A stretch of 64,000 nucleotides of DNA, from NCBI RefSeq assembly GCF_001544375.1, contig NZ_BCQJ01000011.1, forward strand, positions 1 through 64,000, given 5' to 3'. Source of the stretch: Enterococcus canis NBRC 100695. GTDB lineage: Bacteria > Bacillota > Bacilli > Lactobacillales > Enterococcaceae. Both the position numbers and the translations under genes were made by a program. Under the pieces are notes generated by a model. It did no database searches. It saw only the letters and a list, made by a program, of their open reading frames with translations, and was not told the origin of the DNA. This document shows, in pieces, positions 36,313 through 45,869 of this stretch. Positions within the stretch are counted from its first letter, which is position 1. The number at the start of each line of letters is the position of its first letter.

Positions 36313-38946
36313 CTATTCTTCTTCAGGTGAAAAATGGAACTTGATCATTTCATTGACAAAAATTGGCACAATAGATAAGGCAATCGCTAAAGCCCAGTGG
36401 GTCAAGCCAATCGGTACCAAATTGAATAGCTCTTGAGTGACTGGTAATAACGCAATGACCGTAGTGATTAAAATCGCCAAAACAGCCATCTCAAACAAGG
36501 TTTTGTTCCGGGAAAGCTTCACATGGAAAATCGAGTTATCACTGCGGACATTGAATACATGCAGGATTGAAGAGAAGGCTAGAATCAAGAAAGCCACGGT
36601 TTGGGCAACTTCTTGACTAGCCGGTACCCAATGGGAAACACCATCGACAAACCCGGCAATGTAGTAACCAAATAAAGTAATAACCGTAAAGGTTCCCGCA
36701 TTGATGGCAATTTTTTTGCCTAAACCGCGGGCAAAAATCCCTTCGTTATGGGGAATCGGCGGCTCATCCATGATGCCTTTTTCAATCGGTTCCTTGGATA
36801 AAGCGAATCCTGGCAAACCGTCAGCAACCACATTGACAAACAATAGTTGGACCGCTGTAAACGGTGCCCCCCAGCCTAATAACATCGCAATCAGTACGAT
36901 AAAAATTTCCGAAATATTACAACTTAACAAGAAGTTAATGGCCTTGCGGATATTTCGGTAAACGGAACGGCCTTGCGCCACGGCATCCACAATGGTGGCA
37001 AAATTATCATCCGTCAAAATCATATCGGCAGCGCCTTGAGCAACATCCGTCCCAGTAATCCCCATGGCACAGCCAACGTCACTTGCTTTCAAGGCCGGTG
37101 CATCGTTAACACCGTCACCAGTCATGGCGACAACCGCTCCCGTCCTTTGCCACGCTTTTACGATTCTGATTTTATCTTCTGGCGTCACCCGCGCATAAAC
37201 GGACAATTCTTTGACGCGGCTGTCTAGCTCTTCATCAGTCATTTCATGTAGCTCAGAACCAGTCAAGGCTTCCTTACGGTCCTTCAAAATGCCTAATTCT
37301 TTGGCAATGGCACCAGCTGTTACCACATGGTCGCCGGTGATCATCACGGTTTTAATCCCTGCTTTTTTCGCCCGTTTGATGGCGCCCTTACTTTCTGGAC
37401 GTGGCGGATCAATCATCCCCACCAAGCCTAGTAAGCGCAAGTTCTTTTCCAAAGCCGCACTGGTAATCTCTTGCGGCTCTTCATCATAAACAGCAAAGCC
37501 AACTGCAATGACCCGTAAGGCTTTTTTCCCAAAACGGTCGTTGACCACGGCCGCTTGCTCAACATCGCCATAACGGAAACGCGTCACTAAAACATCAAAA
37601 GCCCCTTTAGTGATGGATATGTATTTTTTCCCCATCTTATGGACAGTGGTCATCATTTTTCGTTCAGAATCGAAAGGAATTTCGCCGATACGCGGATATT
37701 TCTCTTCTAACTCAGCTTTTGTATGATAATTTTCTTCTACCGCTCGCACAATAGCCGCTTCAGTGGGATTACCTTTAACGACTAATTCATCATCCTCGTC
37801 ATGGTCCACCACCACATCGGTACAAAGTGAAGCCATTTTCAAAACTTCCATGGCGGAATCAGTCATACCCTCTTCTGTATCGGTTACTTCGTCGCCACGG
37901 GTCCAAACACGGCGTACCCGCATCTTATTTTGGGTCAAGGTTCCGGTTTTGTCGGAACAAATAACGTTGGCAGTCCCTAACGTTTCCACCGCTGGCAATT
38001 TGCGGATGATGGCATGGCGTTTGGCCATTTTTTGAACCCCATAGGCTAGCGTCAAGGTCACAATCACCGTCAACGTTTCCGGTACAGCTGCTACTGCTAA
38101 TGAAACGGCCGTCATAAACATATCTAGCATTGGTTCGCCTTGCAACTCCCCAATAATAAAGACGATTGCTGCCGCCACTAAGGCTAAAATACTGATTTTT
38201 TTTCCTAGCTTGTTCAAACGTTGTTGCAGAGGGGTGCTTTCTTGCGTCTCGTTGTTCAGCATACCGGCAATTTTACCCATCTCCGTCTGCATCCCAATCG
38301 CTGTTACTACCGCTCGGCCGCGGCCATTCGCCACCGAACAGCCTTTAAAGACCATGTTAATCTGGTCCCCCAGACCTTCCTTATCAGTTGCCACAAATTC
38401 AGGATCTTTTTCCACCGGTTCACTTTCGCCAGTCAAAGCTGATTCCTCTACCCGCAATTGTGATGCTTGGATTACCCGAGCATCTGCGCCAATTAAATCT
38501 CCAGACTCTAAGATCAAAATATCCCCCACAACGATTTCCGAAGAAAGAATCTTCTGAGGCTTGCCATTACGCAAAACCTTGCTCGTTTGCTGGTTCATAT
38601 CTTTCAAAGCATCCAGCGATTTCTCCGCATTTCCTTCTTGAACAATAGCTAAAACGGCATTGATAATGACGATAGCAATAATCAAAATACCCTCAAAATA
38701 ATCTCCATGATCCGTTGCGATGGCTGTATAAAAGGAAATTGCCGCTGCAACTAATAAGATGATAGTCGTAAAATCCGATAAACTCCGTAGAAACTTCTTA
38801 TAAACAGGTTCCTTTTTTGCCTCTTCAAATTCATTAGGCCCGTCTCGTTTGACGCGCTCCTCCACAGTGGCAGTGGCTAGCCCTTCATTTGGATCTGTTT
38901 GGTATTCCTGGACTACCTCTTCGATTGTTTTTTGATAGTTATCCAT
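36313..38946 (-). CDS. P-type cation ATPase, Ca2+ type
   Basis: 877 residues with the full P2-type layout: an N-terminal cation-transporter motif, actuator domain with ALTGESEPVEKD near 170, PEGL-loop equivalent PETLTVIVTLTLAYG near 290, phosphorylation site CSDKTGTLTQNKMRV near 333, KGAFDVL nucleotide site, and the TGDGVNDAPALKASDVG hinge near 600. Six C-terminal helices include NISEIFIVL and the NVVADGLPGFALSKEP M6 motif. This fits a Ca2+ exporter, though an Na+ or Mn2+ role cannot be excluded. ATG follows GGGGGGATAGG. Confidence 0.93.
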   Translation of the reverse strand: MDNYQKTIEEVVQEYQTDPNEGLATATVEERVKRDGPNEFEEAKKEPVYKKFLRSLSDFTTIILLVAAAISFYTAIATDHGDYFEGILIIAIVIINAVLAIVQEGNAEKSLDALKDMNQQTSKVLRNGKPQKILSSEIVVGDILILESGDLIGADARVIQASQLRVEESALTGESEPVEKDPEFVATDKEGLGDQINMVFKGCSVANGRGRAVVTAIGMQTEMGKIAGMLNNETQESTPLQQRLNKLGKKISILALVAAAIVFIIGELQGEPMLDMFMTAVSLAVAAVPETLTVIVTLTLAYGVQKMAKRHAIIRKLPAVETLGTANVICSDKTGTLTQNKMRVRRVWTRGDEVTDTEEGMTDSAMEVLKMASLCTDVVVDHDEDDELVVKGNPTEAAIVRAVEENYHTKAELEEKYPRIGEIPFDSERKMMTTVHKMGKKYISITKGAFDVLVTRFRYGDVEQAAVVNDRFGKKALRVIAVGFAVYDEEPQEITSAALEKNLRLLGLVGMIDPPRPESKGAIKRAKKAGIKTVMITGDHVVTAGAIAKELGILKDRKEALTGSELHEMTDEELDSRVKELSVYARVTPEDKIRIVKAWQRTGAVVAMTGDGVNDAPALKASDVGCAMGITGTDVAQGAADMILTDDNFATIVDAVAQGRSVYRNIRKAINFLLSCNISEIFIVLIAMLLGWGAPFTAVQLLFVNVVADGLPGFALSKEPIEKGIMDEPPIPHNEGIFARGLGKKIAINAGTFTVITLFGYYIAGFVDGVSHWVPASQEVAQTVAFLILAFSSILHVFNVRSDNSIFHVKLSRNKTLFEMAVLAILITTVIALLPVTQELFNLVPIGLTHWALAIALSIVPIFVNEMIKFHFSPEEE

Positions 38947-39093
38947 CCTATCCCCCCAATTTTTTTATAATACACATAGCCTTCCTTTATAACCATAACA
39001 TGAATTTTTTATCAATCTCAAGAAATCTGCTGATATTCGGATATTTTTCGAAAAATCCTCATAATTTTTGACAAATTATTCCGAGCTTTTCTA

Positions 39094-39122
39094 TTGAAAA
39101 CGATTACAAAACATGGTATATT
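39094..39122 (+). promoter_or_regulatory. Promoter of the intergenic ncRNA
   Basis: TTGAAA (39094-39099), 17 bp spacer, TATATT (39117-39122), giving a start near 39130. Confidence 0.8.
39095..39108 (+). promoter_or_regulatory. Perfect cre site over the ncRNA promoter
   Basis: TGAAAACGATTACA matches TGWNANCGNTNWCA at every fixed position and overlaps the -35 and spacer of the adjacent promoter, a position where bound CcpA should repress. Confidence 0.75.
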
Positions 39123-39129
39123 ATGAGTA

Positions 39130-39513
39130 CAAGGAAGGAGGATAACACAGATCATTAAGTAGAATTTCTCGAGTAGAACGTAGTAAACACAAAGTTGTTA
39201 GAAGTACCAGATTCACCTTTCGTTAAACGAGTTATACGTGTGAAGTAAACGAAACAAAACATCTTTAAAATAAATAGTGAATGCGTACAAAAAGCTTTAT
39301 CGAAACACGAAAAGAATAGAAGTAACACGGTACGTAAGAAAAAAGATTAAAAATTAAATAGCGTTGAAACTGTAACTAAAACAAAATTTGTTTATTGAAA
39401 CAGAAATTCGAACATTACTTTACATGTATAATGTAAAGAACCATCATACTTAATAGATCTGAGTCCTTCCAAGAAACAGAGAGCCAAGTCGTCGAGAGCT
39501 TGGCTCTTTTTTT
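39130..39513 (+). ncRNA. Probable noncoding RNA of about 384 nt, CcpA-controlled
   Basis: A consensus promoter and an ideal terminator (AGAGCCAAG-N9-GCTTGGCTCT plus T7, 39478-39513) bracket a purine-rich stretch with no credible reading frame on either strand. The 5' end has GGAAGGAGGATAAC, which looks like a ribosome binding site but is not followed by a start codon. GGAAGGA at 39133-39139 is exactly complementary to TCCTTCC at 39464-39470, so the ends can pair, and CTTTACAT/ATGTAAAG makes a hairpin at about 39419-39438. It lacks tmRNA, RNase P and 6S landmarks. I do not recognise a known family. Confidence 0.7.
39478..39513 (+). terminator. Terminator of the ncRNA
   Basis: AGAGCCAAG and CTTGGCTCT arms around GTCGAGAG-type loop, followed by T7. 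Confidence 0.88.
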
Positions 39514-39515
39514 GC

Positions 39516-39602
39516 GCAAAAAAGAGCCTGGAACCTAACTCAAAAAGTTATCTCCCAGACCCTTCCTGTCCGAATAAATGGTGGAAGCAAAAGCAACCTC
39601 TG
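39516..39602 (-). repeat. Intergenic repeat, copy 2, serving as queA terminator
   Basis: On the minus strand it repeats the right-hand part of the element at 9857-10027: GTTGCTTTTGCTTCCACC, ATTTATTCGGA, then the hairpin GGTCTGGGAGATAACT / AGTTAGGTTCCAGGCTC with a T6 tail. It lacks the long outer arm of copy 1. It ends the queA transcript. Confidence 0.75.
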
Positions 39603-39619
39603 GCCTCGCTATATTAGGA

Positions 39620-40651
39620 TTACTTAACAAACATGGCGTCGCCAAAACTAAAGAAGCGATAACCTTCTTCAATTGCGTGTTGATAGGCAGCTAATACTAG
39701 TTCCCGCCCAGCAAAAGCGCTGACTAACATCACCAAGGTTGATTTAGGCAAGTGGAAGTTGGTGGAAAAAGCGTCCACTACTTTGAATTGATAGCCAGGG
39801 GTAATGAAGATATCCGTCCAACCGCTGTCTGCTTGAATTTCACCTGCAAACTTGGTGCCAATGGTTTCCAATGTGCGGATTGACGTCGTGCCGACTGCTA
39901 CGATGCGCCCACCTTGTGCTTTGACTTCTCGTAATGTTTGCGCCGCTTCTTCGGTTAAACGATAAAACTCACTATGCATCTCATGTTCTGCGATATTATC
40001 TACACTGACTGGCCGGAAGGTTCCTAGCCCCACATGCAGCGTCAAATAAACCAATTTTACACCTTTGGCTTCAATAGCCGTTAATAATTCTTTTGTGAAG
40101 TGCAAGCCCGCAGTTGGGGCCGCTGCTGAACCATTTTCTTTGGCATAGACGGTTTGATAACGATCGGGATCTTCTAAACGTTCCTTGATATAAGGTGGCA
40201 AAGGCATTTCACCTAGGGATTCTAATATCTCCAAAAAGATGCCATCATAGTGGAACGTCACAATGCGGCCACCATGCTCTAGTTCTTTCTCCACCACAGC
40301 CGTCAAGCGACCATCGCCAAAGGAAATCTCCGTGCCAACCTTAGCGCGGCGTGCCGGCTTAATCAAGGTCTCCCAAGTATCGCCTTCGGTATTCGTTAAA
40401 AGCAACACCTCTAAATGACCACCTGTTTCTGGTTTTTCACCATATAAACGAGCGGGTAAAACGCGGGTGTCATTCATGACTAACGCATCCCCTGGTGCCA
40501 GTTCATCTAAAATATCGTGGAAATGTTTATCTTCCATCGTCCCAGCGGTATGGTCCAACACCAATAAACGGGACTGATCGCGATCCTTCAGTGGCGTTTG
40601 GGCAATCAATTCTTCTGGTAAATCAAAATCAAAGTCTTCTGTTGTTAACAT
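39620..40651 (-). CDS. queA: S-adenosylmethionine:tRNA ribosyltransferase-isomerase
   Basis: 343 residues. It transfers and rearranges the SAM ribose to make epoxyqueuosine in tRNA. The N-terminal [37 protein letters not shown] near 60, [10 protein letters not shown] near 175 and the C-terminal [15 protein letters not shown] are diagnostic. I use the ATG at 40651 with AGGAG 8 bp upstream; the GTG at 40660 lies inside that ribosome binding site. Confidence 0.96.
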   Translation of the reverse strand: MLTTEDFDFDLPEELIAQTPLKDRDQSRLLVLDHTAGTMEDKHFHDILDELAPGDALVMNDTRVLPARLYGEKPETGGHLEVLLLTNTEGDTWETLIKPARRAKVGTEISFGDGRLTAVVEKELEHGGRIVTFHYDGIFLEILESLGEMPLPPYIKERLEDPDRYQTVYAKENGSAAAPTAGLHFTKELLTAIEAKGVKLVYLTLHVGLGTFRPVSVDNIAEHEMHSEFYRLTEEAAQTLREVKAQGGRIVAVGTTSIRTLETIGTKFAGEIQADSGWTDIFITPGYQFKVVDAFSTNFHLPKSTLVMLVSAFAGRELVLAAYQHAIEEGYRFFSFGDAMFVK

Positions 40652-40786
40652 CTTGTCCACTCCTTGTCTCGCCTATTTTAGCACGTTTTCCCCTCCCTCG
40701 CTATGAAGACAGATTACTTGTCATTTCACGAAAAACTTTCTATACTTACTTTTAGTAAGAGTTTTCAAAAGAAAGGACTGCTTTTT

Positions 40787-41677
40787 ATGACCCCACCTAT
40801 CCATCATGTCTCGTTATTAACACGCCACGGCCAAGAAAATGTGGCGTTTTATACCCAACTTTTAGGATTACGTTTTGTTAAAAATACTGTGAATCAAGAA
40901 AATCATCGCATGCTGCACTATTATTATGGCGATTATCAAGGCGCCCCCGGAACGGTTGTTACTTTCTTTATCGTTCCGTTACTAGGACATCGCTATGATC
41001 AAAATCACTTTTTAGCCACCATTGGTTTGAAAGTTCCCCGCAATTCGTTAAACTACTGGCAAGATCGATTGACACAAGCTGGCGTAACCGTCGAAAAAAA
41101 CGAAAACACGCTGATCTTTAAGGATCCCGACGACGTGACCATTTATCTTAGTGAGATTGATGCTGATCCATTACCGAAAGATCATCAAGCCCAAAATGAT
41201 GTTCCTGGGGATAAACAACTTATTGGTATTCGTTCCACTGAATTCCATGTGCCTGACGCTCAAGCTACCAGTGATTTCTTTGAGCAGTTATTAGGTTGGT
41301 CGACAAAAGATGGTCGGATTCAACTGAACGAAACGGATTTTGTGGATATTATCCAAACCGAAACCACTGATGTTAGCCGGATGGGACGTGGCAGTATGGA
41401 CCATATCGCCTTTGCCATCAAAGATGATGAAACTTTAGAAGCCTTACATCAAAAGGCTATCGCCCAAGGTTGGAATGTGGAAAAGATTATCAGCCGTGGT
41501 TATTTCAAGAGTCTTTATATTCGTGAGCCTGGGGATAATCGTGTGGAATTCGCCACCATGGCGCCTGGCTTCACCATCGACGAACCCCTGGAAACCTTAG
41601 GGGAAAGCTTTGCCTTACCACCATTTTTGGCGGATCAACGGGCCGAAATTGAACAAAACATCTACAAAGAACAATAA
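40787..41677 (+). CDS. Glyoxalase-fold ring-cleaving dioxygenase-like protein
   Basis: 296 residues with two vicinal-oxygen-chelate modules (about 1-140 and 150-290). Metal ligands are visible: His in PIHHVSLLTRH near the N-terminus, and in module two STEFHVPD, SMDHIAF and GDNRVEFATMAPGF. It resembles the YkcA/MhqO group of extradiol dioxygenase-like proteins linked to quinone or thiol stress. The ATG at 40787 follows AAAGGA. Substrate unknown. A terminator follows. Confidence 0.85.
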   Translation: MTPPIHHVSLLTRHGQENVAFYTQLLGLRFVKNTVNQENHRMLHYYYGDYQGAPGTVVTFFIVPLLGHRYDQNHFLATIGLKVPRNSLNYWQDRLTQAGVTVEKNENTLIFKDPDDVTIYLSEIDADPLPKDHQAQNDVPGDKQLIGIRSTEFHVPDAQATSDFFEQLLGWSTKDGRIQLNETDFVDIIQTETTDVSRMGRGSMDHIAFAIKDDETLEALHQKAIAQGWNVEKIISRGYFKSLYIREPGDNRVEFATMAPGFTIDEPLETLGESFALPPFLADQRAEIEQNIYKEQ

Positions 41678-41696
41678 ACAAAACAGTTCATTCCTG

Positions 41697-41728
41697 ACTG
41701 TCCTAGTCTTTTGATTAGGGCAGTTTTT
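41697..41728 (+). terminator. Terminator after the glyoxalase-fold gene
   Basis: ACTGTCCTAGTC and GATTAGGGCAGT form a stem followed by T7. Between here and opuCA (41729-41991) I see an inverted repeat, ACTTACC...GGTAAGT at about 41820-41857, but no convincing promoter. Confidence 0.85.
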
Positions 41729-41991
41729 TTATGAGTAAATCCACATTTTTTCGTTATAATAAATATTTCGTTATTTATTATTTTCGCTAAAAAACTAGGA
41801 TAATATGAAATTCACTCTCACTTACCGACGCTTGCCACCGATCCATCTTGGGTAAGTACCTGTTATTAAAATTTGTTTTAGCAGTATGATTTTCTCATAA
41901 AACCGCCTTTTCCAAGACCTTCGATTTGTTTTAATTGCTGTTTTAGGCGATACTAATACAGAAGAGAAAAATGAAAATTTGAGGTGAAATC

Positions 41992-43173
41992 ATGATTGAG
42001 TTCCAGCATGTATCAAAAATTTATAAAGGAAACAAAATTGCCGTTGATGACATCAACTTGTCCTTCGATAAAGGGGAGTTCATTTGTTTCATCGGTACTA
42101 GTGGGAGCGGAAAAACCACTTCGATGCGCATGATCAATCGCATGACCGACCCTACTAAGGGAAAAATTTTGATTGACGGGAAAGATATCCAACAAATCAA
42201 TCCGGTAGAATTACGTCGCCAAATCGGGTATGTGATTCAAAATATCGGCTTGATGCCCCATATGACCATTCGCGAAAACATTACCTTAGTGCAAAAGCTG
42301 CTAAAAGTCGACGAAGATACCCGGAATAAGACGGCGGAGAAGATGATTGACTTAGTTGAATTGCCACGAGAAATGTTGGATCGTTATCCAAATGAACTTT
42401 CCGGTGGACAACAACAACGGATTGGTGTGGTACGGGCCTTGGCTGCCAACCAAGACATTATTTTAATGGATGAACCTTTTGGCGCACTAGACCCAATCAC
42501 GCGCGATGCCCTACAAGATTTAGTGAAGGATTTACAGGAGCGTCTAGGAAAGACCATCGTTTTCGTAACCCATGATATGGACGAAGCCTTAAAACTAGCC
42601 AACCGTATTGCCATCATGAGTGAAGGGAAAGTCATCCAGTTCGACACGCCGGAAAATATCTTGCGTCACCCAGCCAATGAATTTGTAGAAGAACTGATTG
42701 GGGAAGACCGTTTGCTGCAAGCCAAACCAGATACCACCACTGTTCAAGAAGTGATGCTGAAAACCGCGATTACCATCACACCCGAAAAATCCCTACAAGA
42801 AGCCATCAAGCTCATGCGGGAAAAACGCGTGGATACGTTATTAGTGACGGATAATTCCAACATTTTGAAGGGCTACATCGACGTTGAAACGATTGACCGT
42901 AAACGGGGTAAGGTTTCCAGCGTTGGCGATATTATCAATCCCGATGTTTTCTCCGTAAAACAATCTTCTTTATTACGGGATACTTTGCAACGGATTCTAA
43001 AACGCGGCTTGAAGTATGTGCCGGTAGTCGATGATCAAAAACGGGTGGTGGGTATCTTAACCCGGGCATCCTTAGTAGATATTGTCTATGACGTGATCTG
43101 GGGCGAAGAGCAGTCGGTCAGCCAAGCAGTTGAGGCTGTGAAGCCGACGGAAACTCCTGCAAAGGAGGTCTAG
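41992..43173 (+). CDS. opuCA: Osmoprotectant ABC transporter ATP-binding protein
   Basis: 393 residues. ABC domain with GTSGSGKTTSMRMINR near 35, LSGGQQQRIGVVRALA near 135 and ILMDEPFGALDPITR; then two CBS domains (about 245-370), as in OpuCA, that can sense ionic strength or c-di-AMP. It drives import of glycine betaine, carnitine or choline. ATG follows GAGGTG. First of the opuCABCD operon. Confidence 0.94.
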   Translation: MIEFQHVSKIYKGNKIAVDDINLSFDKGEFICFIGTSGSGKTTSMRMINRMTDPTKGKILIDGKDIQQINPVELRRQIGYVIQNIGLMPHMTIRENITLVQKLLKVDEDTRNKTAEKMIDLVELPREMLDRYPNELSGGQQQRIGVVRALAANQDIILMDEPFGALDPITRDALQDLVKDLQERLGKTIVFVTHDMDEALKLANRIAIMSEGKVIQFDTPENILRHPANEFVEELIGEDRLLQAKPDTTTVQEVMLKTAITITPEKSLQEAIKLMREKRVDTLLVTDNSNILKGYIDVETIDRKRGKVSSVGDIINPDVFSVKQSSLLRDTLQRILKRGLKYVPVVDDQKRVVGILTRASLVDIVYDVIWGEEQSVSQAVEAVKPTETPAKEV

Positions 43174-43179
43174 GAAATT

Positions 43180-43818
43180 ATGGAAAGCTTTTTTAATGAA
43201 TACGGCAGTGAAATTTTAACTAAAAGTGCCGAACACATTTATATTTCAGCAGTAGCACTCTTTTTAGGAATCGTGATTGCTGTTCCGTTAGGGATCCTGT
43301 TGACGCGCCTTCCTAAAGTAGCCAATGTCGTGATTGGCATTGCCAGTGCTTTACAGACAGTACCTTCCCTTGCGCTCTTGGCCTTAATGATTCCGTTCTT
43401 TGGGGTTGGGAAAACGCCAGCAATTATCGCCCTCTTTATCTACTCACTCTTACCGATTTTGCGTAATACCTATATTGGGATGAAGGGCGTTGACGCCAAT
43501 TACCGCGACGTAGCCAAAGGCATGGGCATGACCAATCTGCAATCCATCGTGATGGTGGAAGTGCCCATCGCCATGCCGACTATTATGGCGGGGATTCGTT
43601 TAGGGGCGGTCTACGTGATTGCTTGGGCAACATTAGCCTCTTATATTGGCGCTGGTGGTCTGGGGGATATGATCTTTAGTGGTTTGAATAACTATATTCC
43701 TGCTTTGATCTTTGCCGGAACAATTCCAGTAACAATCTTAGCTCTACTAGCAGATTTCCTACTTGGCTTGTTAGAAGATAAGCTCACTCCAAAAGCACTA
43801 AGGGGGGAGAATGAATGA
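43180..43818 (+). CDS. opuCB: Osmoprotectant ABC transporter permease
   Basis: 212-residue permease with about five or six helices. The segment [32 protein letters not shown] carries the EAA-type loop that contacts the ATPase, and [13 protein letters not shown] near the C-terminus is typical of OpuCB/OpuCD. It overlaps opuCC by 4 bp. Confidence 0.93.
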   Translation: MESFFNEYGSEILTKSAEHIYISAVALFLGIVIAVPLGILLTRLPKVANVVIGIASALQTVPSLALLALMIPFFGVGKTPAIIALFIYSLLPILRNTYIGMKGVDANYRDVAKGMGMTNLQSIVMVEVPIAMPTIMAGIRLGAVYVIAWATLASYIGAGGLGDMIFSGLNNYIPALIFAGTIPVTILALLADFLLGLLEDKLTPKALRGENE

Positions 43819-44735
43819 TGAAACGACTGACAAAACTTATAATGCTCCTGACTAGTGCTGTTTTGCTGGCTAGCTGTTCTTTGCCTGGGCTGGCCACGAG
43901 TTCTGATGAGGATACGATTGCCATCACTGGTGGGATTACCTCAGAGGCGCAGATTTTAGGGAGTATCGTAGCGGGTATGGTGGAACACTATACCGATAAA
44001 AATACGACGATTATCAATAATTTAGCTACCACTACCATCAATCACCAAGCTATGATTAACGGTGATGCCTCCATTTCAGCAGCCCGTTATACTGGGACTG
44101 ACTTGACGACGACCTTAGGCCTGCCACCGGAAAAAGATCCGAAGAAAGCCTTTGATACGGTTAAGTCTGAATTTGAAAAACGGTATGATCAAACTTGGTT
44201 CCCTTCTTACGGATTTGAAAATACCTATGTCTTCCTAGTTCGTAAAGATACCGCTGAAAAATACAACTTGAAAAAAGTCAGTGATTTGAAAAATGTCGCT
44301 GATGAACTAGTGGCTGGTGTCGATACTTCTTGGATCAACCGTGAAGGTGATGGCTATGATGGCTTTAAAGAAACCTATGGCTTTGCCTTTGAATCAATTT
44401 TACCGATGCAGATTGGGCTGGTTTATGATGCCGTTGACGCTGGTAAAATGGACATCGTATTAGGTTATTCCACTGATGGTCGGATTGCTTCTTATGATTT
44501 GGTGATGTTAGAGGATGACTTGAGCTTCTTCCCACCTTATGACGCTGCACCCGTTGTAGCCAATCAGACTTTGAAGGATACGCCTAAATTGAAGGATGCT
44601 TTAGATAGACTAGCAGGAACGATTTCCACCGAAAAAATGCAAAAGCTAAACTATGAAGCAGATAATAATTTGGTAGAACCTTCCGTAGTGGCGGAGCAGT
44701 TCTTAAAAGACAATAATTATTTTGAAGGGAAGTGA
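43815..44735 (+). CDS. opuCC: Osmoprotectant-binding lipoprotein
   Basis: 306 residues. A lipoprotein signal with lipobox LLASC (Cys near 21) anchors it outside the membrane. The body is the OpuAC-type binding fold ([23 protein letters not shown], then [15 protein letters not shown] and [15 protein letters not shown]), which binds quaternary ammonium osmolytes. It starts within the opuCB stop (ATGA) after GGGGGGAGA. Confidence 0.93.
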   Translation: MMKRLTKLIMLLTSAVLLASCSLPGLATSSDEDTIAITGGITSEAQILGSIVAGMVEHYTDKNTTIINNLATTTINHQAMINGDASISAARYTGTDLTTTLGLPPEKDPKKAFDTVKSEFEKRYDQTWFPSYGFENTYVFLVRKDTAEKYNLKKVSDLKNVADELVAGVDTSWINREGDGYDGFKETYGFAFESILPMQIGLVYDAVDAGKMDIVLGYSTDGRIASYDLVMLEDDLSFFPPYDAAPVVANQTLKDTPKLKDALDRLAGTISTEKMQKLNYEADNNLVEPSVVAEQFLKDNNYFEGK

Positions 44736-44740
44736 GCCTT

Positions 44741-45403
44741 GTGAATCACATGAATCTGTTGCAACAATTTATTTACTATTTCCAAGAAAATGGCGGATAT
44801 GTCTTTTCACAATTTTTGCGCCACTTTCTTATTTCAATCTACGGGGTCGTCTTTGCCGCGATTGTGGGGATTCCTATTGGAATTTTGATTTCTCGCCGCC
44901 GCAAATTGGCTAACTGGGTCATTCGTCTGGCTAATATCATTCAGACGGTTCCCTCACTGGCGATGATTTCGATTTTAATGATTGGCTTAGGTCTCGGGGT
45001 CAATGTGGTTATTGTGACCGTCTTCCTTTATTCCCTCTTACCAATCATCAAAAATACCTATACCGGCATGATCCAAGTGGATAAAAATGCTTTAGATGTT
45101 GGGAAAGGTATGGGGATGACCGCTTGGCAACGCCTTTATATGATTGAGCTGCCCCTTTCGGTTTCCGTTATTATGGCGGGGATTCGAAATGCTTTAGTCG
45201 TCGCGATTGGGATCACAGCGATTGGTGCCTTTGTAGGTGCTGGTGGTCTAGGGGATATTATTATCCGCGGAACCAACGCCACAGATGGAGCCTCTATCAT
45301 CTTAGCTGGTGCTTTGCCGACTGCCTTGATGGCCATCATCACTGACTGGGTCCTGGGGATTATTGAACGACGCTTAGATCCAGCTAGCCGTACTAGCCAT
45401 TAA
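44741..45403 (+). CDS. opuCD: Osmoprotectant ABC transporter permease, second subunit
   Basis: About 220 residues, similar in plan to OpuCB: LLPIIKNTYTGMIQVDKNALDVGKGMGMTAWQ coupling loop and GAGGLGDIIIRG. I chose GTG 44741, 10 bp after GAAGGGA; GTG 44732 overlapping the opuCC stop and ATG 44750 are alternatives. It closes the operon before a strong terminator. Confidence 0.92.
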   Translation: MNHMNLLQQFIYYFQENGGYVFSQFLRHFLISIYGVVFAAIVGIPIGILISRRRKLANWVIRLANIIQTVPSLAMISILMIGLGLGVNVVIVTVFLYSLLPIIKNTYTGMIQVDKNALDVGKGMGMTAWQRLYMIELPLSVSVIMAGIRNALVVAIGITAIGAFVGAGGLGDIIIRGTNATDGASIILAGALPTALMAIITDWVLGIIERRLDPASRTSH

Positions 45404-45414
45404 TTTAAAAATCA

Positions 45415-45469
45415 GAACGACCACTGCCTAGCGCGCCTTCATCAAAGGACACTAGACAGTGGTCGTTTA
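45415..45469. terminator. Bidirectional terminator after opuCD
   Basis: AACGACCACTGCCTAG and CTAGACAGTGGTCGTT arms with T-rich flanks. Confidence 0.85.
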
Positions 45470-45661
45470 TTTGTTTTGTTTACGAACTTGCCCATACCAA
45501 CGCCACAGAAAAATATTCACAGCAACTATCAAGCCGATTACCAACACATCTACTAGGCCAAAGAAACCCGTCTTTAGCCGATAAACCAGCGCAGGCGTAA
45601 ACGCAATCAGGCTAAATGCCGTCACTACACTAGCGCAAAACAACAACACATTTTTAATCAT
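45467..45661 (-). CDS. Small two-helix membrane protein
   Basis: 64 residues: helices at about 4-25 and 36-54, and a basic tail (RWYGQVRKQNK), so both ends should be cytoplasmic or the tail inside. The GGGAGGAGG ribosome binding site 9 bp before the ATG makes translation credible. No family recognised; it lies alone, convergent with opuCD. Confidence 0.6.
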   Translation of the reverse strand: MIKNVLLFCASVVTAFSLIAFTPALVYRLKTGFFGLVDVLVIGLIVAVNIFLWRWYGQVRKQNK

Positions 45662-45730
45662 TGAGTTCGCCTCCTCCCACAGTATAATAAATAAAGCGTT
45701 TGCTTACTAGCACAACTTTTCAAATATGTT

Positions 45731-45792
45731 TGTGGCAATCTGCCGGCAGATAATTGTAGCAATTAATCACACATTTGCCACATCTCTGGCAA
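45731..45792. promoter_or_regulatory. Cluster of TTGCCA/TGGCAA half-sites upstream of the PTS gene
   Basis: TGTGGCAA (45731-45738), a perfect palindrome ATCTGCCGGCAGAT (45738-45751), TTGCCACA (45775-45782) and TGGCAA (45787-45792). The inverted half-sites resemble the TTGNCACA-N4-TGTGNCAA type reported for MtlR/ManR activators. A TATAAT at 45826-45831 lacks a good -35, as expected of an activator-dependent promoter. Confidence 0.5.
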
Positions 45793-45869
45793 AAACTTTT
45801 GCTTAAATAACAGTTCGCCTCCCGCTATAATCAATCTTGTTCAAACATACACTTAAGGAGGATTTACAT

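Noticed and set aside
39130-39513. tmRNA, RNase P RNA or 6S RNA
   Set aside because: No tRNA-like ends or tag reading frame, no conserved RNase P core, and wrong length and shape for 6S.
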